64,000 bases of DNA from Psychrobacter sp. APC 3426 (GTDB lineage Bacteria; Pseudomonadota; Gammaproteobacteria; Pseudomonadales; Moraxellaceae). Positions 42,621 through 52,186 of the stretch are shown here, one piece after another. The translations under genes were made by a program, and so were the position numbers. Numbering within the stretch: the first letter of the stretch is position 1; each line of letters begins with the position of its first letter. Under the pieces are notes generated by a model that worked only from the letters and a program-made list of their open reading frames with translations, ran no database searches and was not told the origin of the DNA. The stretch lies in assembly GCF_030408035.1 (NCBI RefSeq), contig NZ_JASDCF010000001.1, positions 186,001 to 250,000 on the forward strand. The letters are read 5' to 3'.

Positions 42621-42989
42621 TCAGTCTTTTTCATCAGGGTTTAGCACACGTGTTTGAGCATTATCAATATTGGCATAACGATTCATATCATTGATTCTTT
42701 GACTATCAGGCATTTCGCTACCCACTGTATCTTCATTGATATTCTCATCAAAGGCATTGCCTTCTTGATCACGGCGATCTGGTTGACGGGCAGGATTGTC
42801 ATTGTCGTTAACATGCTCTGACTCAACCACCCCTTCTTTAAAGGTGTCTGTTCCTTTATTTTCAGTGGTGTTTTTCTCAATAATTCTACTTTCAGCATGA
42901 CTACTATCATCAATAGCATTGTCAGCTTTCGTCACACGGTCGGCTTCATTGATACGGGTTTTGGTTAATGCAGGGTCTTTGGTTTCCAT
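42621..42989 (-). CDS. Acidic hydrophilic protein (cluster member 3)
   Basis: A 122-residue protein, highly polar (Asp, Glu, Asn, Lys, Arg), with no Cys or Trp, two Phe and no stretch that could form a hydrophobic core. Segments include ESEHVNDNDNPARQPDRRDQ and GSEMPDSQRINDMNRYANID. It looks like a disordered hydrophilin-type protein. AAGGATAGGATA lies directly before the ATG and supports translation. The other five frames here encode nothing better. No family is recognised. Confidence 0.62.
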   Translation of the reverse strand: METKDPALTKTRINEADRVTKADNAIDDSSHAESRIIEKNTTENKGTDTFKEGVVESEHVNDNDNPARQPDRRDQEGNAFDENINEDTVGSEMPDSQRINDMNRYANIDNAQTRVLNPDEKD

Positions 42990-43111
42990 TATCCTATCCT
43001 TATTGTTCTTATTTAGACTTTTATACTGATGGTTGTTATTGGCTTAGCGATATGCAGATTCATACCGGAGAGACTTTACTCATAGGATTAGCCAAACAAT
43101 CTTAGCAAGGA

Positions 43112-43363
43112 CTATTCATTGCCTTTTTGACTCAAGTCATGCGCATTTAGATCAGCGACATTCTTGCCGCCAGCCGGTAAATCTTCTGATTTTCGTGGAT
43201 CAGCATATATCTCGTCAGTTTCTTGTGAGGCTTGCTGCGGCCCATCAATCTCCGGCTCATGTTTGCGCCCTTCATAGCTATCTTGAGTATGATTTGGATG
43301 TAAGGCTGCTGAATCATTGACCAATACTTTTTCTTCGGTGTTTAATTTTTTGTTGGTTGTCAT
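43112..43363 (-). CDS. Acidic hydrophilic protein (cluster member 2)
   Basis: An 83-residue protein, polar throughout, with no Cys, Trp or Phe and two Tyr. It contains NHTQDSYEGRKHEPEIDGPQ and ADLNAHDLSQKGNE. GAGGG lies 9 bases before the ATG, giving good translation support. Composition matches its two downstream neighbours more than the rest of the window. No family is recognised; inferred disordered. Confidence 0.62.
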   Translation of the reverse strand: MTTNKKLNTEEKVLVNDSAALHPNHTQDSYEGRKHEPEIDGPQQASQETDEIYADPRKSEDLPAGGKNVADLNAHDLSQKGNE

Positions 43364-43457
43364 AGCGCGTCCCTCGCCTTGATAGAATAGTTACATTAAT
43401 TAAAATAAATTACTGCTTAATTGCATCATTCGTTGCATACGTTTGAGCAGTGACTGA

Positions 43458-43628
43458 CTATTTATCAGTACGTAGCTCATCATCGATAAAAGAGGTTTGT
43501 TCTTCTTCGCTTAACGGTTCAGGGGCATCGACTTGTTTATTGTCTTCGAGATTTTGCTCGATTTTCTGACCATCTGCTTGCTCTGCCGCTTTTTTGATGT
43601 CTGATATATCATTGTTAGTATTGCTCAT
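43458..43628 (-). CDS. Acidic hydrophilic protein (cluster member 1), 56 residues
   Basis: A short frame of 56 residues (starts MSNTNNDISDIKKAAEQ, ends FIDDELRTDK) on the minus strand, below common length cut-offs. About one third of residues are Asp or Glu; there is no Cys or Trp and one Phe. AGGGAA lies 8 bases before the ATG. It precedes the other three acidic ORFs by about 95 bases on the same strand, and its composition is the same, which is the main argument that it is real. Confidence 0.55.
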   Translation of the reverse strand: MSNTNNDISDIKKAAEQADGQKIEQNLEDNKQVDAPEPLSEEEQTSFIDDELRTDK

Positions 43629-44082
43629 GAGCTATTCCCTATTTTTATAATTGATTGATTATCATAGTGCGGTGTTACATATCCTTTATGAAAAAATTGA
43701 CATAAAAAATCCATATAAGACTGTTTTGGCTAAAAATCATTCTAAAGCATCAATGTTCATTGAAGAGCACTAAGAGATAAAAGTTAGCTGACCAGTAACA
43801 CCCGAGATGACTTTGATTATAGGGAGGAGATAGAGCACTGCACCAGTGTACTGCCGTATCAATATGTGAATAAATGTGAGGTTACAAGACAGTTTGTAAC
43901 TCATGTGAACCCTTTCTCCCAATAAAAAACCAAGCGCCAGTATTTACCAACGCTTGGTCTAATTAAGGATATTTAAACGACTTATCGACTCAGTATTGTT
44001 TTAACATCCAGTTTTCTAGCCTGTCGCTAACGTTATGACAATCTGCTACAAGCATCAACCAATAAATCGACTGGTAGATAAG
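43629..44082. other. Intergenic region between ppk1 and the small acidic ORFs
   Basis: These 454 bases contain the ppk1 terminator (43924-43958) on the right and the promoter area of the small-ORF cluster on the left. No further gene is seen. Confidence 0.45.
43924..43958 (-). terminator. Terminator downstream of ppk1
   Basis: ACCAAGCG (43929-43936) pairs with CGCTTGGT (43951-43958); on the minus strand a T-run follows. It is about 125 bases after the ppk1 stop. Confidence 0.75.
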
Positions 44083-46317
44083 CTATACCGAGGCTTCAAC
44101 ACCATTAATGACTTTTAACAAATGCTCTTGAGCGATATGTGGCGTCTCCCCTGCTGCGGGTTTTAACTGCTGCCAAACACCATGGCCATCGAGCGTCCAC
44201 GCTTGGGTGTTGTCCTGTAGGTAGTTGATTAAGCCATCTTGATATATTTGTTTAAACAGTTTCTTGTCTTCGATAGGAAATGCCACTTCTACCCGATGAA
44301 ATAAGTTACGATCCATCCAGTCAGCACTACCGCAATACAGGCGCTCATCACCATTGTTATAAAAATAGTAAACGCGCGTATGCTCTAAAAAACGACCAAT
44401 AACAGAGCGCACCGTGATGTTTTCAGACAGACCTTTGACCTGTGGACGCAGACAACACATAGAGCGCAAAATCAGCTCAATTTTGACCCCTGCTTGTGAG
44501 GCATCATATAACTTGCCAATTAGGCGGCGCTCAGTCAAAGCATTGACTTTAACGATAATGTGGGCGCGCTTGCCCGCTTTTGCATGCGCGATTTCATCGT
44601 CGATATAGCTCATCAGTTTTTCATGTAAGGTAAATGGCGCATGCAATAGCTTTTTGAGGTTGGCAGGCTTGCCCATACCCGTCAGCTCTTGGAATATTTT
44701 ATGGACATCTTCTGAGATATCAGGGTCGGCGCTAAACAATCCATAATCAGTATAAACTTTGGCATTGGCTGCATGATAGTTGCCTGTCCCTAGATGTACA
44801 TAGCGGCGGATTCGGTCATCCTCGCGGCGCACAATCAGCATCAGCTTGGCGTGGGTTTTGTAACCGACGATACCATAAACCACGACTGCCCCAGCCTCTT
44901 GTAAATAGTTGGCAACAGCAATATTAGAGGCTTCATCAAAGCGTGCACGCAGCTCGATGACAGCAGTGACTTCTTTACCATTACGAGCTGCCGCAGCCAA
45001 TGCTTTGACGATTTCTGAGTTGGTACCTGAACGGTATAATGTCTGTTTAATCGCTAGCACTTTTGGATCACTTGCCGCTTGCGATAACAAATTAATAATG
45101 GGCGAAAACGCATGAAAAGGATGGTGCACGAGTACATCGCCTTTACGCATGGCAGCGAACATACTGGTCGTTTTGTCCAGCTTATCCATCTCACGGCGAA
45201 AAGCTTTTGGTATCACATGAGTAAAGGGCTGATAACGCAGTGCTGGAATATTAAAATCAAACAACAGACGTGTTAAGTTAACAGGTCCATTGACGCGATA
45301 CAGCTGATTGTCATGCAGCTCAAACTCGTTGAGCAAATAATCGCTAATCGGTATCGGACAGTCAGTCGTCACCTCCAAACGCACCTTGTCACCGAAACGA
45401 CGGTTCTCAAGCTCACCTTCTAGCGCTTTGGCGATATCCTCAACATCATCAGCCAAGTCCAAATCGGCATTACGTGTCAGTCTAAACTGATGACAGCCAG
45501 TCACATTCATCCCAGGAAACAATTCGCCAATATGCTCATGAATGACGGCCGATAGCATCACATGATGCTCTTTACCACCAGTGAGCTCATCAGGCAAGCG
45601 AATCACACGTGGCAGACTACGCGGTGCTGGCACAATGGCAAGATTGATATCGCGACCGAAGGCATCCTTGCCCTCTAACGTAGCAATAAAGTTTAGGCTC
45701 TTATTGACCAAACGCGGGAACGGGTGCGCTGGATCAATACTAATCGGTGTCAACACTGGCGAGACTTGCTCGGTGAAATAGCGCTTCATCCATGCCGATT
45801 GCTCCGCATTTAGCTCGTCACGCTTTAGATAACGGATGTCTTCCTTAGCAAGGGCAGGCAAGATATCTTCATTCAGAATACGATATTGCTCATCAATGGC
45901 ATCGTGAGCGACGGCAGATATCTCTCTCAGCACCTCACTCGGACGCATGCCATGAACGCTGGTCGAGACATCACCGATATTGAGCTTTTGCATGATGCCA
46001 GCGACACGAATCTCAAAAAACTCGTCGATGTTTGATGAAAAGATAATCAAAAAAAACAAGCGCTCTAGCAAAGGATGGCGCGGACTGGCTGCCTGCGCTA
46101 ACACACGCAGATGAAACTGTAATAAAGACAGGTCGCGATTGATATAGCTACTAGGCGAATAGCTGCCATCTTCTGAGCGCTGCCACGCTATTTGCGTTAA
46201 GTCGTCGCGGTTGTTTGTCTCATTATTAACTGAAACCTTATTAATAATGGCATCTTTCACATCAATAACGTCATCAATAATGCCATCATTATTTTGCTTA
46301 TTATTCATATCTGCCAC
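44083..46317 (-). CDS. ppk1: Polyphosphate kinase 1
   Basis: Reversibly polymerises the gamma-phosphate of ATP into polyphosphate. Of 744 residues, the first 55 are a polar, variable leader rich in Asn, Asp and Ile; the conserved part starts at [17 protein letters not shown]. Further landmarks are [20 protein letters not shown] [35 protein letters not shown], the phosphohistidine segment [14 protein letters not shown] (about residue 490) and [20 protein letters not shown]. The start is a GTG at 46317: AAGGAG lies 7 bases upstream of it. The ATG three codons later is also possible. mtgA is upstream on the same strand. Confidence 0.95.
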   Translation of the reverse strand: MADMNNKQNNDGIIDDVIDVKDAIINKVSVNNETNNRDDLTQIAWQRSEDGSYSPSSYINRDLSLLQFHLRVLAQAASPRHPLLERLFFLIIFSSNIDEFFEIRVAGIMQKLNIGDVSTSVHGMRPSEVLREISAVAHDAIDEQYRILNEDILPALAKEDIRYLKRDELNAEQSAWMKRYFTEQVSPVLTPISIDPAHPFPRLVNKSLNFIATLEGKDAFGRDINLAIVPAPRSLPRVIRLPDELTGGKEHHVMLSAVIHEHIGELFPGMNVTGCHQFRLTRNADLDLADDVEDIAKALEGELENRRFGDKVRLEVTTDCPIPISDYLLNEFELHDNQLYRVNGPVNLTRLLFDFNIPALRYQPFTHVIPKAFRREMDKLDKTTSMFAAMRKGDVLVHHPFHAFSPIINLLSQAASDPKVLAIKQTLYRSGTNSEIVKALAAAARNGKEVTAVIELRARFDEASNIAVANYLQEAGAVVVYGIVGYKTHAKLMLIVRREDDRIRRYVHLGTGNYHAANAKVYTDYGLFSADPDISEDVHKIFQELTGMGKPANLKKLLHAPFTLHEKLMSYIDDEIAHAKAGKRAHIIVKVNALTERRLIGKLYDASQAGVKIELILRSMCCLRPQVKGLSENITVRSVIGRFLEHTRVYYFYNNGDERLYCGSADWMDRNLFHRVEVAFPIEDKKLFKQIYQDGLINYLQDNTQAWTLDGHGVWQQLKPAAGETPHIAQEHLLKVINGVEASV

Positions 46318-46447
46318 ATCCCTACTCCTTTTGCGTTATCGATAGACCATTATCTTCTGTACTATTTTTCTTTATAATTTTCTGCCCTAAAAACTCACTA
46401 TTAGACTAAAGCCTTACTGTTGATTAGGGCGTATTTTTACGACATGC

Positions 46448-47134
46448 TTATACCGATTGCGGCAATACCGCATTTTTCATACGCTTTTTAATGATACGCT
46501 GTTTATTACGTAAGCGCCTATCGCCCTGATTGTCTTCATAGTATTTTGGGTTGGTCAACATACTGATGAGCAGTGCCGATTCATCACGATTGAGATTGGC
46601 GGCAGACTTATTAAAGTAGTGATGTGCCGCAGCATCGATGCCATAAATGCCATTACCAAACTCTGCCACATTGAGATAAGCGGTCAAGATACGCTGCTTG
46701 TCCCACAAGGTTTCAATCATCACCGTGATAATCGCCTCTTCAGCTTTACGGGTATAAGAGCGATGTGAGGTCAAAAACAAGTTTTTTGCCAGCTGCTGCG
46801 TAATGGTTGAGCCACCAGCAGACATCTTGCCTGTTTCTTCGTTTTTCTTACGTGCCGCTTCGATACCCTTTAAATCAAAGCCATTATGCTGGCTAAACGT
46901 TGAGTCTTCACTGACTATCGCCGCTTGTTTGGCAGATTTTGCAATGGCATCATATTCTGCCCAATTTTGGGTTACTGTGCCGCCTGTTAAGCGGTGAGTC
47001 AGCATAAACATGCTATTGTTAATTGGCTGGGTTTTCCAAATCAATAACAGCCCTGCGACCAATACATGGAATGCCACGACCAACAACATGAATGCCAATA
47101 ATAATCGTTTGATAAATTTGCCAAAACTTGTCAT
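46448..47134 (-). CDS. mtgA: Monofunctional biosynthetic peptidoglycan transglycosylase
   Basis: GT51 glycosyltransferase that polymerises lipid II into glycan strands, anchored in the inner membrane by an N-terminal helix (about residues 9-32). The catalytic Glu is in AIVSEDSTFSQHNGFD, and motif GGSTITQQLAKNLFLTSHRSYTRKAEEA follows. The C-terminus has AFGNGIYGIDAAAHHYF-type sequence (AEFGNGIYGI) with QRIIKKR. The 228-residue length is normal. It is monocistronic, 130 bases from ppk1. Confidence 0.95.
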   Translation of the reverse strand: MTSFGKFIKRLLLAFMLLVVAFHVLVAGLLLIWKTQPINNSMFMLTHRLTGGTVTQNWAEYDAIAKSAKQAAIVSEDSTFSQHNGFDLKGIEAARKKNEETGKMSAGGSTITQQLAKNLFLTSHRSYTRKAEEAIITVMIETLWDKQRILTAYLNVAEFGNGIYGIDAAAHHYFNKSAANLNRDESALLISMLTNPKYYEDNQGDRRLRNKQRIIKKRMKNAVLPQSV

Positions 47135-47384
47135 GCGTGATATCCAAGTGATTGAAATGAGAATAAGATAAGAATGCTATTTATGAACATAACAGATAAA
47201 ACCGATAAAATAGTAGTACCAAATAGCAGGTCATCTTACCTAATCTCACAATCGCTGTCATTATTTACCCTACTTCTTTATCATGTCAGTAGCGCTAAGC
47301 GATGTGAAATTTTTGCTTAAAACACGTCAAAAAAACACCTTACAACAGATATGAAAAATAAACATCAGAAATAGATATTAGAAT

Positions 47385-47735
47385 ATGAGTGTAAACATGG
47401 ATAATGATAATAATATAACCGCATTGCGAACACGTATGATGGCGGCGAAACCCAGCCTTGGTGGTAGCGACAATATTAATAAGTGGTGGCTACTCGGTAC
47501 CTCTGGCTGTCATCTGTGCGATATCGCTGAACAAATAATAGCGCAATTTCAGGCCGTACAGCCGATTACCTATCATTATGTCGATATCGCCGATTTTGAC
47601 GAGCCATTAATGATGGAGTTTGCCACCACTATCCCTGTGATAATAACGCCAACCAAACGCTTGAACTATCCGTTTTCAGTGATGGACTTACAACAACTAT
47701 TCATATCATCACAATCGTCAGATAGCCAGCCATAA
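47385..47735 (+). CDS. Glutaredoxin-like DUF836 protein
   Basis: A 116-residue protein with a thioredoxin-like fold; the active-site pair CHLC is in GTSGCHLCDIAEQII (Cys45 and Cys48), followed by the cis-Pro in TIPVIIT. About 30 residues at the N-terminus are variable. The function of this glutaredoxin-like family is not established. It lies 13 bases before the FMN lactate dehydrogenase-type gene and is probably co-transcribed. The ribosome site is weak. Confidence 0.82.
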   Translation: MSVNMDNDNNITALRTRMMAAKPSLGGSDNINKWWLLGTSGCHLCDIAEQIIAQFQAVQPITYHYVDIADFDEPLMMEFATTIPVIITPTKRLNYPFSVMDLQQLFISSQSSDSQP

Positions 47736-47748
47736 TAATGAGAAACCT

Positions 47749-48948
47749 ATGAAAGAGTTGAGTGCTACCTTAAAAAAGGTGACAGAAATTGAAGATTTGC
47801 GCCGCGTCGCTGAGCGTAAAGTGCCGCGCATGTTTTACGATTATGTTGATTCAGGCTCATGGACTGAGACCACCTATCGCAATAATGAGACCGACTTTGA
47901 CCGTATTAAATTGCGTCAGCGGGTATTAGTCGACATGGACAACCGCAGCCTGGCAACACAAATGATTGGTGAGCCAGTCAAAATGCCAGTAGCGATTGCC
48001 CCAACAGGCTTTACCGGTATGATATGGGCCGATGGCGAGATTCATGCAGCACGCGCAGCAGAAAAATTCGGCGTGCCATTTTCGCTGTCGACCATGAGTA
48101 TCTGCTCTATCGAAGATGTCGCAGAAAACACCAGTGCGCCGTTTTGGTTTCAGCTCTATGTCATGCGCGACCAAGATTTTATGGCCAATCTAATTCGCCG
48201 TGCCAAAGCGGCCAATTGTTCTGCGCTTATCCTCACGGCCGACCTGCAAGTACTGGGTCAACGTCATAAAGACATCAAAAACGGTCTGTCTGCGCCGCCC
48301 AAACCGACGCTGGCTAATATCCTCAACCTCATGACCAAGCCGCAATGGTGTATGAATATGCTCGGTACCAAGCGCCGTACGTTTGGCAATATCGTTGGGC
48401 ACGCTAAAAACGTTGAGGACATCTCATCGTTATCAGCATGGACGGCAGAACAGTTTGACCCACGTTTAAGCTGGGATGATGTGGCACGTATCAAAGATGC
48501 CTGGGGCGGTAAGCTCATTATTAAAGGTATTATGGAGCCCGAAGATGCTATTTTGGCTGCCCGTAGTGGTGCCGATGCGCTGGTCGTCTCAAACCATGGT
48601 GGTCGTCAATTGGATGGTGCGCTGTCTTCTATTGCTGCACTGTCTGACATCGTACAGGCTGTCCATGCCGAAAATAGCGATATCGAGGTATGGCTAGATA
48701 GTGGCATTCGCTCTGGTCAAGATGTGCTAAAAGCCATTTCATTGGGTGCGAAGGGTACCATGATTGGTCGAGCATTCTTGTACGGGCTTGGCGCTTATGG
48801 TGAGGATGGCGTGCGCCGGGCCCTTGAGCTTATCTATAACGAATGCGATATTAGTATGGCATTTTGTGGTCATACCGACATCAACAAGGTCACAGAGGAT
48901 ATCTTGGTAAAAGGCACTTATGAGAACCTTAAAGTTGGCAGTTTTTAA
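47749..48948 (+). CDS. lldD: FMN-dependent alpha-hydroxy-acid dehydrogenase, L-lactate dehydrogenase type
   Basis: A 399-residue flavoprotein of the lactate dehydrogenase / glycolate oxidase family, oxidising 2-hydroxy acids to 2-oxo acids and passing electrons to quinone in LldD. Visible are the N-terminal YDYVDSGSWTETTYRNN, PVAIAPTGFTG, SLSTMSICSIEDV, the active-site SNHGGRQLDGA with the catalytic His near residue 283, and the phosphate loop GIRSGQDVLKAI. The lactate specificity is likely from similarity and length (E. coli LldD 396), but glycolate or another hydroxy acid cannot be excluded. No lactate permease or LldR lies nearby. Confidence 0.88.
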   Translation: MKELSATLKKVTEIEDLRRVAERKVPRMFYDYVDSGSWTETTYRNNETDFDRIKLRQRVLVDMDNRSLATQMIGEPVKMPVAIAPTGFTGMIWADGEIHAARAAEKFGVPFSLSTMSICSIEDVAENTSAPFWFQLYVMRDQDFMANLIRRAKAANCSALILTADLQVLGQRHKDIKNGLSAPPKPTLANILNLMTKPQWCMNMLGTKRRTFGNIVGHAKNVEDISSLSAWTAEQFDPRLSWDDVARIKDAWGGKLIIKGIMEPEDAILAARSGADALVVSNHGGRQLDGALSSIAALSDIVQAVHAENSDIEVWLDSGIRSGQDVLKAISLGAKGTMIGRAFLYGLGAYGEDGVRRALELIYNECDISMAFCGHTDINKVTEDILVKGTYENLKVGSF

Positions 48949-49079
48949 ATCGCTAACCCTTAAACTCAGTCATTACCCATACGAGCAACTATTAAACGAA
49001 GACTACATCCTGATAGATGACACACTCTGACCATACCCTTTATACTCTACTTATAATTTATAAATAAAACTCGGCTTTT

Positions 49080-50192
49080 ATGACCATTAAACAACTATTA
49101 AAGACAGCACCCGTTACCACCTTACTTTTAGTCAGCTTTATCGGACTATTTATCATGCAGGTGCTGACAGGCGTCGATGCCAACAACCCCTCGACAGAAG
49201 CGCTGCTAAAATGGGGGGCCAATGCCTTGCCCTTTACCATGACTGATGACCCATGGCGCTTAGTCAGTAGTGCATTTTTACATATTGGTTTGATGCATTT
49301 GCTGTTCAATGGTTTTGCCATGTATTTCTTTGGGCAAATCGCCGAGCCGATGTTTGGCTCAGCGAAGTTTTTGGCGTTATTTTTATTGGCAGCAATTGGT
49401 GGCAACCTACTGAACAATCATGTCACGTGGCAAGGTATTCTAGATGGCACTGGTCAACCGGGAATATCGGCTGGCGCATCAGGTGGTATAATGGGTATCG
49501 GTGCCGCACTTTTAATAGCAGCACTGTTTAAGATATCTGTTAATGGCATGGTGCTCAACCTAAGAAGCCTGATATTTATTATGGGCATCAACTTGGTCTA
49601 TGGCTTTGCGGTACCGGGTATCGATAACGCAGGTCACATTGGTGGCGCGATTACTGGCCTAGTAATTGCACTGGCTTTTGCTATTGCCTATCGTCAACGC
49701 CAAAATATGGATATCGCGCTACAGAATATTCCTCGTTTACAGGGCTATCAAAGCGGCTATCCAAACAGGGAGCAACATAGCGCCCAAACCAGTTATCAAG
49801 GCCAGCAGCAAAGTGAACAACTTAACGACTATCAAACCACCTATATAGATATCTCGAAGCATAGCGAAACGGATGTTGTCAGTAGTAATCATGATTTTGA
49901 TAATCATCGCTCTGACAATCTTAATTTAGATAACCATCATTCTAATAATGACCGTCTTAATAGTCATCGTTTTGATAAAGATGCACATGTCGATAATAAT
50001 TCTGGTGTAAAATCGCCTATAGATATCAATGCTGATCATGCCACGATTAACGAACCAAAAACATCGTCTAAGTCTATGGTAATTTGGCAACTGCTGCCGT
50101 GGCTGGTGATGCTATTAATAAGCATTGGTTTCATCTGGTGGTGGCAAGATATTCATCAGCAGCTATTGCAAGTACTGGCTGTCATTGAGTAA
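49080..50192 (+). CDS. Rhomboid-family intramembrane serine protease with extra C-terminal helix
   Basis: A 370-residue membrane protein. The rhomboid core (about residues 1-205, six helices) has the H68-x4-H73-x3-N77 pattern and the catalytic Ser134 in GASGG. The second catalytic residue, His186, is in DNAGHIGG. After helix 6 comes a long hydrophilic segment (about 210-335) very rich in Asn, Asp, His and Ser (SSNHDFDNHRSDN and HHSNND), then a seventh helix (about 343-365). Its substrate is unknown. A cytoplasmic or periplasmic location of the linker depends on topology, which I could not settle. It is preceded by lldD after 130 bases. Confidence 0.9.
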   Translation: MTIKQLLKTAPVTTLLLVSFIGLFIMQVLTGVDANNPSTEALLKWGANALPFTMTDDPWRLVSSAFLHIGLMHLLFNGFAMYFFGQIAEPMFGSAKFLALFLLAAIGGNLLNNHVTWQGILDGTGQPGISAGASGGIMGIGAALLIAALFKISVNGMVLNLRSLIFIMGINLVYGFAVPGIDNAGHIGGAITGLVIALAFAIAYRQRQNMDIALQNIPRLQGYQSGYPNREQHSAQTSYQGQQQSEQLNDYQTTYIDISKHSETDVVSSNHDFDNHRSDNLNLDNHHSNNDRLNSHRFDKDAHVDNNSGVKSPIDINADHATINEPKTSSKSMVIWQLLPWLVMLLISIGFIWWWQDIHQQLLQVLAVIE

Positions 50193-50333
50193 AGCACCAT
50201 AGTTACTCATTATGATTAGAGCCTATAAATCATTTATTAATCTGAGCTTTCTCTAATCGACTGTTTTTATTTATTATTGCTAATTATCCAATCTGACTCA
50301 ACCCTCTAGCCCACCCACTTATGAGAGCAAATC

Positions 50334-51146
50334 ATGTCTAAATCACCTGCGCTATCTAAACCCTTCACACGCACTTTACTGGGCGCATTAACGGCGACAG
50401 CATTGTTAAGTGTCGCCAGTTTTTCTAATGCGGCGATTTTTAAGAATAACTTACCGACTGACCGCGATGCGGTACTAAGCGTTGGCGTCAATGTCATGGC
50501 GGTAAACTCAGCCTACGATATGGAAGACAGCACTGATGTGCGGGTGTTGCCAGGCGTGTTTTATGACAACAACAGAGTCTATGCCCGCGGTGCGCAAGCG
50601 GGTGTGTACCTTCTCAATGACGGCACCAATCAGCTGTCTGCATACGCTCAGCTCTCTGGAAGTGAGTTCGATCCTGACGATGCTAGAGGTGCCCTCAAAG
50701 GTCTTGATAAACGTAAAGCTTCAGCAGCTGCTGGTCTGACGTACTTACGTCGTACGCCAGTCGGTGGTTTCCGTGCGCAGATAGCAACTGATGTGTTGGA
50801 TAATAGTGGCGGTAATACTGCACGCTTGACCTATCTTGCCAAAATCACCCAAGGCAATTTAACGGTATATCCAAGCATTGGCTTTGAGTATCATGATGCT
50901 GACTACAACGAGTACTATTATGGCGTTAGTGAAGAAGAGTCGGCCAGAACTGGCATTGATGCTTATAAATCCAACTCAAGCTTGAACCCATATATCAACA
51001 TCAGTGCCAACTATGATTTCAATGAGCGCTGGGCAGGGTTTGCCAATCAAAGCTTAAGCTATCTGCCGAATGAGCAGCAGGATAGTCCAATGGTTGACTC
51101 GCGTACGGATGCCACGACGACGCTAGGATTGCTTTATAAGTTTTAA
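50334..51146 (+). CDS. MipA/OmpV-family outer-membrane protein
   Basis: A 270-residue protein with a signal peptide (about residues 1-33, ending SNAA). The mature part is a small beta-barrel with DVRVLPGVFYDNNRVYARGAQ and YYYGVSEEESA, the classical patterns of the MipA/OmpV family. The last residues are TLGLLYKF, ending in Phe for outer-membrane insertion. Family members serve as MltA-interacting scaffolds or porin-like proteins; which role applies is unknown. It stands alone, ending in a strong terminator. Confidence 0.9.
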   Translation: MSKSPALSKPFTRTLLGALTATALLSVASFSNAAIFKNNLPTDRDAVLSVGVNVMAVNSAYDMEDSTDVRVLPGVFYDNNRVYARGAQAGVYLLNDGTNQLSAYAQLSGSEFDPDDARGALKGLDKRKASAAAGLTYLRRTPVGGFRAQIATDVLDNSGGNTARLTYLAKITQGNLTVYPSIGFEYHDADYNEYYYGVSEEESARTGIDAYKSNSSLNPYINISANYDFNERWAGFANQSLSYLPNEQQDSPMVDSRTDATTTLGLLYKF

Positions 51147-51166
51147 TTAAGCGTAATATCTAAGAT

Positions 51167-51208
51167 AAAAAAAAGACCTTGTCGCATCATGTGACAAGGT
51201 CTTTTTAT
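51167..51208. terminator. Terminator between the MipA/OmpV gene and the Acp-like gene
   Basis: AAAAAGACCTTGTC and GACAAGGTCTTTTT form a 14-bp stem around GCATCATGT. It is symmetric and suits both converging genes, although the Acp-like stop is 125 bases away. Confidence 0.93.
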
Positions 51209-51223
51209 TTAATAGCTTTAAAT

Positions 51224-51246
51224 GTAGAGTGCGCCTAGCGTACCAA
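51224..51246. repeat. Degenerate copy of the GTAGGGTGCGCC repeat
   Basis: GTAGAGTGCGCCTAGCGTACC resembles the first arm of the element at 54701 (GTAGGGTGCGCCCAGCGCACC) with a few changes. Only the first half is present. Confidence 0.45.
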
Positions 51247-51332
51247 TAAAATAGATAGTTTATAGAATAGATGCATGGAAAGCACCCCTATAAGAATTCT
51301 TACAGTCTCTAAAGCTATCGGCCTACTAAAAA

Positions 51333-51764
51333 CTAGCCTTTAAGCTTTTTAATAGATTTAACATTACAGCCTTTATAAAGAATTTCACTGCTAGCATTTT
51401 GGATATTAGCCGATGATTTGTGATAGTTATTTAAACGCAATGCACCCGTCATAATACTAAAGTTATCCTCATCACCAAACACGGTACCAACATTGTCAGA
51501 ACGACCTAAGTTAATTGGTAGAAATCTTTTTTTACCATTCAGATTGGCTTCTGCGAATGTCGGTAGATACTGCTCATTAAAGCCATAAGTTACGCTGACT
51601 TTCTTATTGTTTTGGCAAGTATAGTTGACCTGTCTGTGTTTCACAGCGGTATCATAACTCTCACTTGGCTCCATCACTTTATCCGAGTAAGCCATGGCAG
51701 AACCAGAACCCAACATCGCCATCATAATACCAGCAGATGATAATGCAGCAGTTAATGCTTTCAT
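51333..51764 (-). CDS. Acp/MliC-like secreted protein (candidate lysozyme inhibitor)
   Basis: A 143-residue exported protein: signal peptide KALTAALSSAGIMMAMLG ending AMA (about residue 25), then a mature domain with YTCQNNKKVSVTYGF, LPINLGRSDN and YKGCNVK. The two cysteines are probably a disulfide. The order YTCxxxKKVxVxYGF ... LPINLxxSDN ... KxC is how I remember the Neisseria adhesin complex protein Acp, which inhibits c-type lysozyme and has an MliC-like fold. Function here is inferred. It stands alone; a weak AAGTACTATT site precedes the ATG. Confidence 0.7.
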   Translation of the reverse strand: MKALTAALSSAGIMMAMLGSGSAMAYSDKVMEPSESYDTAVKHRQVNYTCQNNKKVSVTYGFNEQYLPTFAEANLNGKKRFLPINLGRSDNVGTVFGDEDNFSIMTGALRLNNYHKSSANIQNASSEILYKGCNVKSIKKLKG

Positions 51765-52186
51765 AATAGTACCTCAATTGATTAATTATAGTTGTTATAG
51801 ATAAGCAAGATATAAACAGAGGCTTTATCGGCTAACCATTTTTGGTTTTTCTAGTTGGTTTGCTCTTATTGTCTTTGTTGTTATTTAAAAAACTGTTATA
51901 TATCAGTTCTTATCTATGGGGCTATTCTAACCAAAATTTTTATTGGGGTTGTTATAAGTTTTGGTTGGCTTGTTGTCTGAGGGTAAGACATTGTTTCAAG
52001 CGATGTATGTGCTTCAATTGATAGACAAAAAAAGACCTTACACACCCTTATACAAAGGATGGCAAGGTCTTTTTATCAATCAGAATATCGAATTTAAAAA
52101 CCTGGGTAGCGAGGAAACCAAGCGCAAGTGCTACTAATAGTAGACTCAGCTTATCTGACAATACTAATCAGGTTTTTGGATTGATA
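51765..52186. other. Intergenic region between fumC and the Acp-like gene
   Basis: These 422 bases between two minus-strand genes include the fumC terminator (52027-52073) and a very T-rich stretch around 51840-51960 that presumably holds the Acp-like promoter. Confidence 0.45.
52027..52073 (-). terminator. Terminator downstream of fumC
   Basis: AAAAAGACCTT and AAGGTCTTTTT form an 11-bp stem with a 24-base loop; on the minus strand seven T follow. The stem is nearly the same as that of the terminator at 51167-51208. Confidence 0.8.
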
